The notes beneath the pieces are model-generated. The model ran no database searches. It saw only the letters and a program-made list of their open reading frames with translations, and had not been told where the DNA came from. From Epiperipatus broadwayi (Eukaryota > Onychophora > Udeonychophora > Euonychophora > Peripatidae): 64,000 bases of DNA. Below are positions 36,731-47,110 of this stretch, in pieces (the stretch's first letter is position 1; every line of letters begins with the position of its first letter). Location of the stretch: positions 13,924,348 through 13,988,347 of the forward strand of contig JAQFVV010006203.1 in assembly GCA_028023455.1 (NCBI GenBank). Reading direction: 5' to 3'. The translations under genes were made by a program, and so were the position numbers.

Positions 36731-36790
36731 AAGCTACTTTTTTTATTCTTCTGTACTATTAAACTAATAACTACCCCTGAATTTTAAATC
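36731..36790 (+). repeat. Dispersed repeat (family H), right part after the hAT element
   Basis: AAGCTACTTTTTTTATTCTT and CTGTACTATTAAACTAATAA align with the continuation of the related repeat at 50565-50610 (ATCTTTTGTTTTATACTATTC, AAGTTAATATTCTG). Similarity is modest and interrupted by small gaps. Confidence 0.5.
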
Positions 36791-38111
36791 CTAGTTGACT
36801 CACTTTTATAGTTATATGGACCTGATACCAAATCAGTTTTTATATATTTTAGATATCTCAATTTATAAAATCTCTAGGCTTTTAATTAGGAAGATTAATA
36901 CTAGCAGCAACATTATATATTTCTTGCATAGGATTTATTCTATATGATTTCAGGAGCAGTTATTTAAAAGTCAAAAACTAGTTTGATTTTATAGCACTAT
37001 ATACATGGATATGGGATTCATTATTTATTCAAATTTGCAATAGATGGCTCTAGAATAGAATGAAGATATTTGTTATTTGAAGCATATGAGAAAATCATGT
37101 GGTGTTTGCTTATATATGTTAAAATAAATAGCAAAATATCTTACTTTTGTCACCATTGAATACACTCTATGGGATATTCTTTTTTTTTTTCAATAAAGTT
37201 TCTCGTATAGAAACATAATAATGGTCTTGTTACCAAGAAATTAGGATATCTCCTATTAGTTGATGTTTTTAAATCCGTATCAACTTTTAGTATGTTCTGA
37301 AATTTTATAAAACTTTTATGTTCAGAAAATATTTTTTTGCTACAAATCATATTCGGAAAGAATAATAAAGGAAAAATAAAATTACATTTTTCATCATAAA
37401 CCAAAGAAATTTTATTTATATAATTTGTGTATAGCAATAGCTACTAGCACTCAAAAAAGGAAAAATGGTCACTCAAATATAAAAGTTACAAATTTTAAAG
37501 TTTGTTTTTTTTGTTTGTTTGTTACATTTTTGTTTGCTTGTTTACTTTTTTCTTTGGGTTGCATATAATTGAAGTCTTATAGGGAGAAACAATATAGGTC
37601 ATGATACCATTATATAAGACAACAATAATTTATGGTCTCATTTTTAACCTCATTCTAACATGTTTGATGATGAGTGCATGCAGTAGTTAAATTAACAACT
37701 ATTAAAAAATATAACTGAAATGAAAAATGTATATTTTGTCTGTGTTACTTTTCATTTTTTAAACTATTAATTTATAAAAGTATGTTTTTTTATTTTATTT
37801 TAAATGTTTTTTTTTTTGTTGTTGTTGTTGTTGGTCTTTATAAATTTTTGCTAACATCAGTAGCACCACACCCTTTTATATGAAAATGTCAAAAAGTGAA
37901 TAATTTTCTGTAGGGTGACATTGATTGATATATTAAGCAGTACCAATTCTTAAATATTTTTCAAAGTGTTTTGAGATAGGGTTTTTTTTTCATATTATCA
38001 AACTTTAGAGTCATTATTTTATTTTAAAATATCTTTTTATATTATAAAGTGATGCTAGTTTTAACATATAATTCTAGATATAACTGCAAATACATACATA
38101 TCCATACATCT
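36791..38111. other. AT-rich non-coding DNA
   Basis: A 95-codon minus-strand frame (37437-37150) has no recognisable motif and is biased towards hydrophobic and AT-rich codons, so I do not call it. (GTT)n near 37819. Confidence 0.5.
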
Positions 38112-38310
38112 CATAATTTAGTGTTAGCACATTTGCTTTCTATATTTATAAACTGATTTTGAATCTAGGCCAGCTAAAAAAAAAATTATTGGATTTCATT
38201 CGGCATAGTTGTTTTTTTTTTTTTCCAGGTATGTAACCCATACCAGGCCTGGCTAAATTTTCAATATTGGTTGTTAAATAGTTATCTATTCTTAGAGGAT
38301 AAAACACTTT
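38112..38310 (+). repeat. tRNA-derived SINE (family C), copy 1 of a pair
   Basis: The head is TTTAGTGTTAGCACATTTGC with a B-box-like GATTTTGAATCTAGG. The tail contains GGCCTGGCTAAATTTTC and CAATATTGGTTGTTAAATAG. The same tail follows the next copy (38515-38571). No target duplications were identified. Confidence 0.65.
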
Positions 38311-38380
38311 GAGTTAATTTTTAAATGATTTTCTATACATATATTTAAAAGCTAGTTTACCTTTCTTGTGCACATTAACA

Positions 38381-38571
38381 AGGAGCTTAATGACATAACG
38401 GAAAACTCTCTATCCATGATCTGGGTTCAAATCCTGTTTTTTTTCTCCCCAAGTCCTAATCAGGTTTTGGATATTTTTTTGTTTTAGGTACCAGTCCTTG
38501 TCCAACCAGCCAAACATTCAATATTGGTTGGCAAATGGATATCTAATGAACTATTAGTTAAAGAATAAAGA
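38381..38571 (+). repeat. tRNA-derived SINE (family C), copy 2 of a pair
   Basis: The head is GGAGCTTAATGACATAACGG with GATCTGGGTTCAAATCCTG, a near-perfect B box. The tail has CAACCAGCCAAACATTC, CAATATTGGTTGGCAAATGG and GTTAAAGAATAAA. It is separated from copy 1 by 70 bp. Internal polymerase III promotion is expected from the boxes, but expression cannot be judged. Confidence 0.7.
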
Positions 38572-40127
38572 TGAAAAACTATTAAAGTTATCATTACTTG
38601 ACATCCCTTGTAATAAATGTTCATTCTTTTCACTATTCTTATTTGATTGTTGAAGTGATAATTATCATATAATGGATTATTTAAATTCTACTTGACTTTT
38701 GTATTAAGTATAGACATACACACATGTATATGTTCAATTTCTATCACAAATGTGACAGTTGAAACTTGCGTTCATATATGTACTTAAACAAACAAAAAGT
38801 AAAATAGTAATAGACAAATAGATGGTTCATGCTATTTGTACTCCTGGCTTAAAAGTATTTAATATGAATATAAGTTACTTAAAACAATTTTAACTCTCAA
38901 GTGCAAAATAATTTTATAACTGTGATAATATCTTATGACTTATTGTTAACTATGACCCTAAATGGATTAAAGCAAATGGTATAATAGTAATTTTTTAATT
39001 TCAAAAATTAAACTAATTAATTTGGAAATTCCTAGAAATGTTATTAAGTTCAAATATATTAGAGAATTCAAGTATTATCACCATATATAATCTCAATCAC
39101 AGATTTTTAACTGCTGTTGAATTTAAAAGGAAATATAAATTAAAATTTATACTATAGGTAATATCATTTCAATTGAACTTAAATTTCAAAAGTTAAGTAT
39201 TCAACCACTGTTAGATTCCACGGTTTTAGAAATCATGAAGAATTATTATGAATTATATCAACCCATACTTTTATGATGAGTGGGTTTTAATTACTAGTTG
39301 TTTCTTCTAATAAAATGATATGCTTTACATGTTTATTGATCAAATAAATACTGGCATGTTTGCATATGCATACTGTGTAAATAACTGATATGTGAAAAAA
39401 TAAAAAAATGCTCAAACTTTTTACATATTATTGGATTGTAAAGATTTTATTCTCATAAATTTGAAAATTCTATTCTAAATAGAAAATTTGATTTAATTGA
39501 TTGTCAAAATAAAAATGCTTTTTTATAAATAAGTTGATGCATTTACATAAATCACTTATATGATTCTCAGTATAAGTTACACCACCCAAGGAAGTACCTT
39601 TAATTTCATGCCACGGACTAATCTTTTAACTCCAGAAAGGGTAAGACACGAAAAATTTTCAGCCATGGGTATTTTTCAGATTACAAGCAATCTTACACTT
39701 TTTTTTCTAGGTCACTAAACCACGGTCAACTCTAATGGCTGTCTAATATTGATCCATGAAAATAATATTAAGCATTAAGCTGGGGGTTAACATTCAAAAT
39801 TAATTAAGCTCATGACAAGAGAGCCAATGCATTGACTTAAGATAAAGGATATGATTATAATGTTTATTGTGACTTTCTTTTTGTTGTATGTTTTTCCCTG
39901 CAAAGGTACTAAGCCCAATTCATTAGCTAACTAAAACAGTGCATGATAAAAAATAGTTTCCACAACAGTACAATAATTAGATGGAGAGAAATTAATTGTA
40001 GTTTATACATTATGTCTGATGTGCAATGATGTCACATGACGTCATAGAAGGTAGATTTCTAATGGTGGAGATAAGTGCAATAAGCAACTCAGTTTATCTG
40101 ATTTTTTTTTTTAAAATTCTATATCAG
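38572..40127. other. Non-coding DNA, partly less AT-biased
   Basis: A stretch at 39570-39930 has a more even composition (CCACGGACTAATC, CTAAACCACGGTCAACTC) and could be an old SINE tail. No reading frame recognised. If the exon at 40128 is real, this would be intron. Confidence 0.4.
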
Positions 40128-40254
40128 TATGAAGCATTTAAAGGAATCCTTGCAAAGAATTGTTTAAGATTTTACCGAGGCAGAATGGTTGAAAGCTCAG
40201 AAGTTGTTTTGGCCAAGAAAGAATTTCAAAAGATACAGGTGGAAGATGCTGAAA
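40128..40254 (+). CDS. Candidate internal exon of an unidentified host gene
   Basis: A T-rich tract and ATATCAG end at 40127 like a 3' splice site, and AAA|GTATGT at 40252-40260 fits a 5' splice site. Between them are 127 nt without a stop (phase 0 in, phase 1 out), giving about 42 residues that begin YEAFKGILAKNCLRFYRGRM and end in QKIQVEDAE. The peptide is charged and balanced, with codons richer in G and C than the flanks, unlike the random frames around it. A stop follows immediately if the donor is ignored. I do not recognise the protein, and no partner exon was found in the window. It may instead be a transposon remnant. Confidence 0.35.
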
Positions 40255-40529
40255 GTATGTGACTATTTATTATTTGTCTCATTATTGTTCAAATAAGGTT
40301 GCAATTGCAAGCAATTAAATTTCAACTGCAAATTGGTTTGCTATCAATATACCAGTGATATGTACTCTAGATAACTGGCTGTAGCAATTGATGGCAATCT
40401 GTTGTATTCTTAGCAATGGAACAGTGTTGTGCTCTTTGATAATCATGTTCAGCATGTGTTCACATTGTTATTGAGACCTGTAAACGTGTTGCTGAACATG
40501 ACCTCAATAATCCTTAGTATTTATATAAA
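40255..40529. other. Non-coding DNA downstream of the candidate exon
   Basis: It contains two related stretches with AGCAATGGAACAGTG / ACATGTTCAGCATG character and no gene. A short imperfect palindrome lies near 40445-40500 (GTTCAGCATG ... GCTGAACATG). Confidence 0.4.
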
Positions 40530-40790
40530 ATAATACTACATTAGGGATGCGTTTTATGTTCACTATATAAACCAATCTGTGAAACACAAATAGGCTTGTG
40601 ATGCTATCTTTTAATTTATGTAAAAAAAAATCTGAAATATTTTCATAGTTTGTCTAATTGTAATTTTTTAATAAATATCAAATAGATCCCATCTCTTCTA
40701 TTAAAACCATACTGAAGTTTACCACAAACTATTCTTTTAGGAAATATATTGTTCATTCATTTCGTATGCCTAATTCCATGCCTGAATGAA
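40530..40790 (-). pseudogene. LINE C-terminal fragment, sister of 610-1250
   Basis: On the minus strand PKRIVCGKLQYGFNRR (near 40745-40690) matches the LPK-IFYGEL--GKR block. CVSQIGLYSEHKTH (near 40600-40555) matches the terminal zinc finger, where 610-1250 has CSQIGLYSNHKT. Sequence between is frameshifted. It is a 5'-truncated dead copy, about 260 bp. Confidence 0.65.
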
Positions 40791-40822
40791 TAATGATGTA
40801 ATTCATCTTTCAATCAGTCTTG

Positions 40823-40925
40823 CATTGGTGGTCGAGAGGTCAGCGCGACAGCCTTGCACTAGCAAGCAGTTGCCCGGGTTGCGGGTTCGCGTCCCGGCCG
40901 ATGCTATGACACTTAAAAAAAAAAA
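40823..40925 (+). mobile_element. tRNA-derived SINE (family E), second copy
   Basis: This is a GC-rich island matching 9189-9300. GGTCGAGAGGTCAGCGCGAC is A-box-like, resembling class II tRNA GGCCGAG-GGTC. GCGGGTTCGCGTCCCG can form a T-arm with CGGG/CCCG pairing. GATGCTATGACA and an A tail finish it. The long variable region fits a Leu- or Ser-type ancestor. The anticodon arm is not clean, so I do not call a functional tRNA. No clear target duplication was found. Confidence 0.8.
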
Positions 40926-41202
40926 CAATAAAAAATAATCAAATGACCTCATTGCTCAAGAGTTCATGAGAAGTTCAAATGCCATGTCAAAATTGGGCAT
41001 GATCTGTGGATTTTAAACTCCAGACTGCCATTCTACCTATGTTCCAAAGCATGCAGAGCTAAAAGAAGTAATTAGAATGTTTAACAATGCCACTACATTC
41101 ATTGAAACTTAACAAAAGCAAAATGTGGCAATTCTAAAATAAACACCAGTGTATCAAATGATAAAACTTTAAAACTTGCCAAAGTCAAATAATCTGCAAG
41201 AT

Positions 41203-41278
41203 AATAATGGCACCACCCAACAATTGACAGAGTTAATGGGAATAATGACACCACACAACAATTGACAGAGTTAATGGG
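41203..41278 (+). repeat. 38-bp tandem duplication
   Basis: AATAATGGCACCACCCAACA and the rest of the unit to TTAATGGG (41203-41240) repeat at 41241-41278 with two substitutions. The second copy runs into the start of the ORF1-like frame. The period is not a multiple of three. Confidence 0.9.
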
Positions 41279-41834
41279 AGAATTGGATGAGGCATCAGAC
41301 ACAGGACAGTTCGTGCATGAATCATCAAACAGTTCTCCTGAACAACTTAATAATCATCATTTATATACTGAAACTGTTACTAAATTCAATGAAGCCATGC
41401 CACAAGGATTACTAAAATCTTTTGCTATCTTCAATGATGAAGCCTCATCAAACAGTTTTCCTGAACAACTTAATAATCATCATTTATATACTGAAACTGT
41501 TACTAAATTCAATGAAGCCATGCCACAAGGATTACTAAAATCTTTTGCTATCTTCAATGATGAAGCCTTGCTCATTCTATCCACCACAGACCACTTACTA
41601 AGATTATTCCCATTTCCAACCAATAACCTCTTTGACCTGCTAAAAGCCCAAGATCTCTGGAAAGTCATTCAAAGGGTGTCATATCAACCCAACCCTCACT
41701 ATTTAATCCTCCAATTTACAAATATCACTGCAAAACAAGCTTTTAAAAATAAATATAGGATACTTGATAACAGATACCTAATTACCATCAATCCAAACAT
41801 AATCTGTAACACCTCAATAAAAGTGGTAGAGTAA
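41262..41834 (+). CDS. ORF1/gag-like protein of a retroelement, with a 41-residue in-frame duplication
   Basis: A 190-codon open frame. Residues 21-61 and 62-102 are a nearly identical direct duplication (unit SSNS(S/F)PEQLNNHHLY to AIFNDEA; DNA 41322-41444 and 41445-41567, period 123 bp). The rest (residues 103-190) includes ILSTTDHLLRLFPFP and NPHYLILQFTNITAKQAF. The same blocks recur at 47050-46850 on the minus strand (NAVPSGLFNSF, IILSTTDTNLTLYKFP, KPRYLV), in a copy that also shows a zinc-knuckle remnant. A nucleic-acid-binding ORF1 or gag-like role is therefore likely. An RRM-like fold is possible. The true start is unclear: homologous-looking, stop-containing sequence lies upstream from about 40960. 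After the stop, frame-shifted continuation (GVPGIQEIPYNLL) runs to about 41985, so the frame is truncated. Confidence 0.55.
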   Translation: MTELMGELDEASDTGQFVHESSNSSPEQLNNHHLYTETVTKFNEAMPQGLLKSFAIFNDEASSNSFPEQLNNHHLYTETVTKFNEAMPQGLLKSFAIFNDEALLILSTTDHLLRLFPFPTNNLFDLLKAQDLWKVIQRVSYQPNPHYLILQFTNITAKQAFKNKYRILDNRYLITINPNIICNTSIKVVE

Positions 41835-42186
41835 AAAATTGTCTAAAATTCAACATTTCTGACTTACAAATCTTCTTATACCTTATGGGCAAGTTACTTC
41901 TTTTAAATATCTTGGGGTTCCTGGAATACAAGAAATTCCATACAATCTTCTGATCCCAAGCCAGATGACATATTCTATGTGCATTTGGTCAGTCACATTG
42001 TGACAATGAAAATATAATGGTATTTTATATTCACTGTATTGCTATTATGCATTAATATATAAAACCTTTTTGTTTAAAATATTCTAAATGTGCTCACCTT
42101 TAATCATTTACTATATTTTTTATATTAACATTATTCTATTTTTGTTAATATTTTGATAAATATAAAATACTTTGAACCTTAGATAT
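41835..42186. other. Decayed continuation of the ORF1-like gene, then AT-rich DNA
   Basis: To about 41985 the plus strand gives YGQVTSFKYLGVPGIQEIPY in another frame, a plausible continuation of the preceding protein. The rest shows nothing. Confidence 0.4.
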
Positions 42187-42674
42187 AATTTTGAGCTCCC
42201 TTTAACTATCCATTCCATCTTATATAATCAATACACATGATCACATACATGTGAAAAAGATAAATGATCTCCGATATCCGTATTTTGTGCTAAAACAGTA
42301 TGCATCACTTAGTCCAGATCATATATAATGATCCACACATGTATAATCAGTGATGTTGATATTAAGATAGAAAATCTTCAAACTTTAATGAACAGGCTTC
42401 ATTCTGCTCTACCCTCCAACTGGATGGCTAAAGTGTTAGATGATGGAGAAGAATGAAGCCTGCTCATTAAAGTTAAGATTTGCTGTCATAATATAAACTG
42501 AGCACTGATTATATATTTAGTTATGTGGGAGATGATCTGGATTAATTGCTGAGTGCTGGTGATACGTATATTGGATATCATTAATGTTTTTCACATGTAT
42601 GTGATCATATGTATCGATTATATAAGATGGAGTGGATAGCTGGAGGGAGCTTGAAAATCTGTGTTTAATTCCCC
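42187..42674. repeat. Foldback repeat made of two head-to-head family A units
   Basis: The left arm (42187-42404) and right arm (42451-42674) are inverted copies. The left starts GAGCTCCCTTTAACTATCCA and ends ACAGGCTTCATTC. The right starts GAATGAAGCCTGCTCATTAA and ends GGGAGCTTGAAAATC plus GTGTTTAATTCCC. A 46-bp loop separates them. Both arms carry family A landmarks (ATGATCACATACATGTGAAA, TATCCGTATTT, GTCCAGATCAT). The arms differ at many positions, so it is old. It may be a MITE-like element or an inverted SINE dimer. Confidence 0.8.
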
Positions 42675-43562
42675 TATAATTAAATGATACTGTTGTAAGT
42701 TTGTATATTTTAAATACAGTATATACCATATAAAGTTTAGTATTATCCATAGATCTCAAATATCTGTACAAAGGCTTGAAACTAAGTAGGCACAGTTTAG
42801 AGAAAAATATTTGTATATGAAGAATGGAAAATAATGGGAGAGGAGGTCAGGAAAAAAATAATCTAAGATAAAGAAAGGTTGTAAGGACATGATTATTAGA
42901 AATGAAAAGAAAAATGCTGGGAAAATAGAAGGACGAATCAGAAATTTTGGAAGAAAAAAAAACGAATAAGTGAAAATGTATAGAAATAAAAACTAATGCT
43001 GAAAATGACACATTAAATTTTAATATGTATTTAGAATGGTTATATTTTAACATAAATGGATTTTTTTTAAAATAAAAGGTATTTCTAATTTACATGAATT
43101 TTGAAAATGTTAGCATTTTTTCAATGGTTATTTAATACGTTTTAATTTGTTATAAAACACCAGCTTCTGATGAGTTAATTACTACTATTTTTTCTATGGG
43201 AAGCCAATCTTTTCTGTCTACACACAGTTTCTTCTGTAGCTGATAACCACCACTACCCCCCTCCTTCCAAAAAAAAAAACCAATAACAACCCGAATTTCT
43301 CTCCTTTTTTTTTTTACTTCCCCCCATGTCATACACAGTGTTGAACTGAATTCCTACTTTTCAGCTAAGGAAATGTCTAAAAATAATTAGTTTTCCTGTG
43401 TACTAATTTCCTTAGGAGAGCAGACAGATGTCATAGGAATATATCAAATACACTTCAATAAAGTGTATTCAGTTTCACGTCTTGTGGTAAAACATCACCC
43501 TTCATACTTCCTCACAAAAGGTAGAAAACAAAATTTCTAGTTGAAAAACAAATTTCTTAACA
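42675..43562. other. AT-rich non-coding DNA
   Basis: Purine-rich near 42780-42980 and pyrimidine-rich near 43250-43330. A small hairpin (AATACACTT / AAGTGTATT) lies at about 43448-43470. No gene. Confidence 0.5.
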
Positions 43563-43745
43563 TTATACTGAGCACTGATTATATATATATGAGATGATGA
43601 TCTGGACCAAATGATGAATGCTGGTTCAGCGCAAAATACGCTTATTGGAGATCATTTATCTTTTTCACATGTGTATCGACTGTATGAGCTAGAGTGGATG
43701 GCCAAAGAAAGCTTGATCTGTGTTTAAAATTTCCATATATTATAT
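43563..43745 (-). repeat. Family A repeat, single copy
   Basis: It matches the right arm of the 42187-42674 foldback: ACTGAGCACTGATTATATAT, GATGATCTGGACCAAATGAT, ATACGCTTATTGGAGATCAT, TTTTTCACATGTGTATCGAC, GAGTGGATGGCCAAAG. Near the right end GAGCTAGAGTGGATGGCC is A-box-like and GTGTTTAAAATTTCC is a degraded B box on the plus strand, supporting a tRNA-derived origin of the family. Confidence 0.7.
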
Positions 43746-45640
43746 CTGTCTATAATATTTTTCTTCTATCTATATAGCAATAAAAAAGAAACACCACAAT
43801 GTATATAAACCATTGATCACCTCTTGTTTCACGTTACGTGCAATTTATTTAATTATACATATAACTAGCACTGTGAATTAAGATATATACTGCTACATCA
43901 TAATTTCTTTCCAAGTCATGTAAATATAATGTTAGTATTATTATAATATGCACGCGCATGTGTGTATGCTAACAGTAACATTGGAGAACCAATATTTATC
44001 GATCATTGATACATTGTAGGATCATTATTTTTTAAGCATTGATTGTCTAGATGCACTCAACTTAGCCTACATACATATATCACTAGGTAATAAGATGAAT
44101 GAGAATTGCTAGGATATGTTTTCAATTCTGAGATAAATAGTCAGATCTGGTCCTATCTAGACTTATAAAACTATATTTTGTTTTCATTTTTTGGGAAATT
44201 ATAAAATGTCATGGCAAACTGTGGGCTAAAATATTTTCTCATCTGATAGATCTAAAATAATCGGGTTTTTTAAAATTTATAACTAATCATAACCTGGTGC
44301 TAATTAATCACCCAGAATTCTATATAAATACATTTTGTGACCCAGCAAAGTGTCAATTTCCTTTTGCTACAATGTGTCCCTACTGTGGTACTACCAAAAT
44401 ATGGTCATTCTGTTTATTTTTAAAAAATGACAAAAATTGATTGGCTTGCTAGTTGGTTATGGGTCTGCTATGAGGAAGGGAGAAGAAGTCACATGCCTGT
44501 TTGAGATGCCGAAAGGTTCACAATAAGTGTATAAACAGTTACAAAATGAGCTAATATTATCTTTGCTCATGATAGTGCATTGTAATGCATGTATGATTTA
44601 ATTACTTGGTAAATTATATTGAAGCAATGAATGCAGAAAACGTTTCACCTTCATTAACTTGTTTACTTTTCTTATTTTTTTGTTATTGTCACTTCATCAA
44701 AATTACAATATGTAATGATTAATGTGATGTATTTTTATGAGTAAAGAAATGATTGTTGATACTGGTAAGCATTTTCAATCCAAAATGTATAGTGCTGAAA
44801 TTGTAAACTTGTAGATATTCATCATATGCTAGCAAACCTCAAAAACTTATTAGTGAGATTCAAGTCATTGTTGTTTTGTCACCCTTCTTGTAAATTTTGT
44901 TGTTTGTAATATTCATATTTTGTGGATATTAATAATAATTTAATTCTTAGAAAATTTCATTCACTATTGATATTATATTTGAAACTAACAGAGACAATGT
45001 AGTTTAAGTTTATATTAGGTTTCAAAAAGAAACTTTATTAGGCAAACAAGGGTTACATTATGTAGATTTGCATTTGCATATACATGTTTTTATTTGTAGC
45101 TTTAAAATTTACATTAACAGGTTGCATATCCAAAGACATGGGTCAAAACAGAAAAGGGAGGTTACAACTTTGAGAGGGCCAAAGGATTATGTCATTAAGT
45201 ACAGAGTATAATACTACAGTTGTGTAAGTTTATGCAATATATATGAATTCAGTTAAAAAAATCAGAATAATTTTACAAGTTATTGCTTATTGGTTACATA
45301 TATATGCAATACATATAATTTTAATTATTATAAACATGTTTTGGTTCAAATCCATGCTGTGTCATCATCTGCTTTCAGAATGCTTATTGTGTTTGGCACA
45401 TCCATGGAGGTGTTTTTCTGTTGTTGGAGTTTTATTGGGCTGGTTAAGGTCTTCAGACTACAGCATAAATGGTCAACTAGTATGGGGTGAGTTGATCTCT
45501 GTTTGGATATGGGTGAACTTAGCATGGTGATAATTGGTCAGTGATATAAATGATCGTAGGCTCAGTTGCTGCCTTAGCAGTGACCAAGGGGTAACAAAGA
45601 TATTTGGTTAGGCTATTTTGCTATCTGTGATTTTTTTAAA
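43746..45640. other. Non-coding DNA, no gene supported
   Basis: A short open stretch at 44452-44520 lacks good splice sites. Overlapping frames at 45243-45530 are not recognisable and lie at the decayed end of the ORF1-like copy. Otherwise AT-rich. Confidence 0.4.
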
Positions 45641-47110
45641 TGTATTAATCTATTATAGAAGTTAGATGAGTGTCATCTGATATTGTGTGCACCAGAATGC
45701 ATAGGGGATGAAAGTTGCATGGATTGTGAGGATTCAGGCTCCAAGATGTGATTTTAAGTTTCATTAAAGCTGTGTGAGGAAGGAGGCTATCTGTATTGTA
45801 ATGTGATATTTGATGCAATTCATGGTATTAAGTTTCATTAAAGCTGTATGAGGAGAGGGGGCTATCTGGGTTTTGATGTGATATTTGATACAATTCGTGG
45901 TATTCACTGTGACTTGTTTCAGGTATATCTGTCATTTGATCAGAGTTAAAATCCATCTGGTTGAAGTTCTTTGGAATATTTTCTCCTTTGGTTTTAGCCC
46001 TCTTTGGGGAGTGACCTGGTCACCTTTTGGTTTCTGGTAGTGTTGCCTATATGTCTGGGAGGCATGGGGTGAGCACATCAGCAATGTATGTGGCTGTTTT
46101 ATTTATCACTTTGTGGGTAACTTGACTTTAATATGCTGGTTTGTTTCATTGAGTGTATTATGATTTGACTTCGGTATATTGTTATGTGTGGTAGCTGTGA
46201 TATGGATGCATTAGGTGGTTCATGTGAGATGTCTGGAGTCATCGGGGCAAACCCTTAAAATATTAAGAGCTTTATTGTTTGTCTTATTGATTGAGAGATC
46301 AAGTGTTTGCATGTCTTTATGTGTGATAATACTACTGGGCTTTTCAGAATGAGGATGGTTTGTTTTTTTGTAATTGTTTGGGGTAGTATAGGTGTCCATG
46401 ACATTCATGGTGTATTCTTGCTGGTGTTGGATGAATTAGTTATTCATTGGCTGAGCTTGCAGAACTTGGTTCTTGATATAATGTAGGGTGAGATGGCTAC
46501 ACTTACCCAGGAATAGCATTGTTGTTTTAAGCCTCTAATATAGAGGCACAGTGTGGCCTTCTGGTTTATAATTTGTGTAGGTATATGTTCTGAATTGATG
46601 CTGGTGTTTAATTTTACCTTGAAATCAAAATTGTTACTATATACTGGTGTGTCTTTGAGGTATATAGCATTGAAGCTACAACCCTACCAAATGACTCCAT
46701 CATTCTTTGAAAATCTTGATTTGTGTACTTAAGGTACATATTTTTGAATACCCCAGTGATTTAGCTTTGGTAATCTTGGTCCACAGTAACCAACCCTAAA
46801 TTCCTAATGTTTTTTATCTGTGTTTGAAAACAGTCATTTTGATGTGCTTTAAAGAATTAAATCACCAGATATCTTGGTTTGGGATGGTTGGCAATTCGCT
46901 CGTGCAAAGTGGCTTCTTATAGTAGGGATCTGGGGAATTTATATAATGTCAAATTTGTATCTGTGGTAGAAAGAATGATAGACTGGGGTGAAAGAAATTT
47001 TTTAAATGAATTAAATAATCCACTTGGTACAGCATTTTTAAATTGGTTGTTGATGACTTTTAATGTCTCTGCATTCCACTGTATGTGAGGTCAGTTTTCT
47101 TGGGGTTTTA
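45641..47110 (-). pseudogene. ORF1/gag-like gene of a retroelement, decayed, with a CCHC zinc-knuckle remnant
   Basis: This region is clearly less AT-rich than its flanks and reads as protein on the minus strand across several frames. From about 47080, NAVPSGLFNSFKKF, IILSTTDTNLTLYKFP and KPRYLV match the ORF1-like frame at 41262-41834. Downstream are FQRMMESFGRVV-SMLYTSK, RRM-like in character, and then, near 46520-46480, CYS(C)GK-SHLTLH(Y): a C-x2-C-x4-H-x4-C knuckle with one lost base and one Cys-to-Tyr change. The C-terminal part (46410-46220) is a 62-codon hydrophilic frame. A 74-bp tandem duplication at 45755-45902 disturbs the far end. Gag-like RNA-binding is inferred from the knuckle. 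Confidence 0.6.
45755..45902. repeat. 74-bp two-copy tandem repeat
   Basis: TAAGTTTCATTAAAGCTGT begins both units (45755 and 45829). Each continues GAGGA, GGCTATCTG, TGTGATATTTGAT-CAATTC and TGGTATT. Several substitutions separate the copies. It lies within the decayed ORF1-like region. Confidence 0.8.

Noticed and set aside
40823-40925. Functional tRNA-Ser or tRNA-Leu gene
   Set aside because: The T arm looks good but the anticodon stem-loop does not form properly and an A tail follows directly.
44452-44520. Short open stretch (AMRKGEEVTCLFEMPKGSQ) as an exon
   Set aside because: A stop follows at once and both splice sites are weak.
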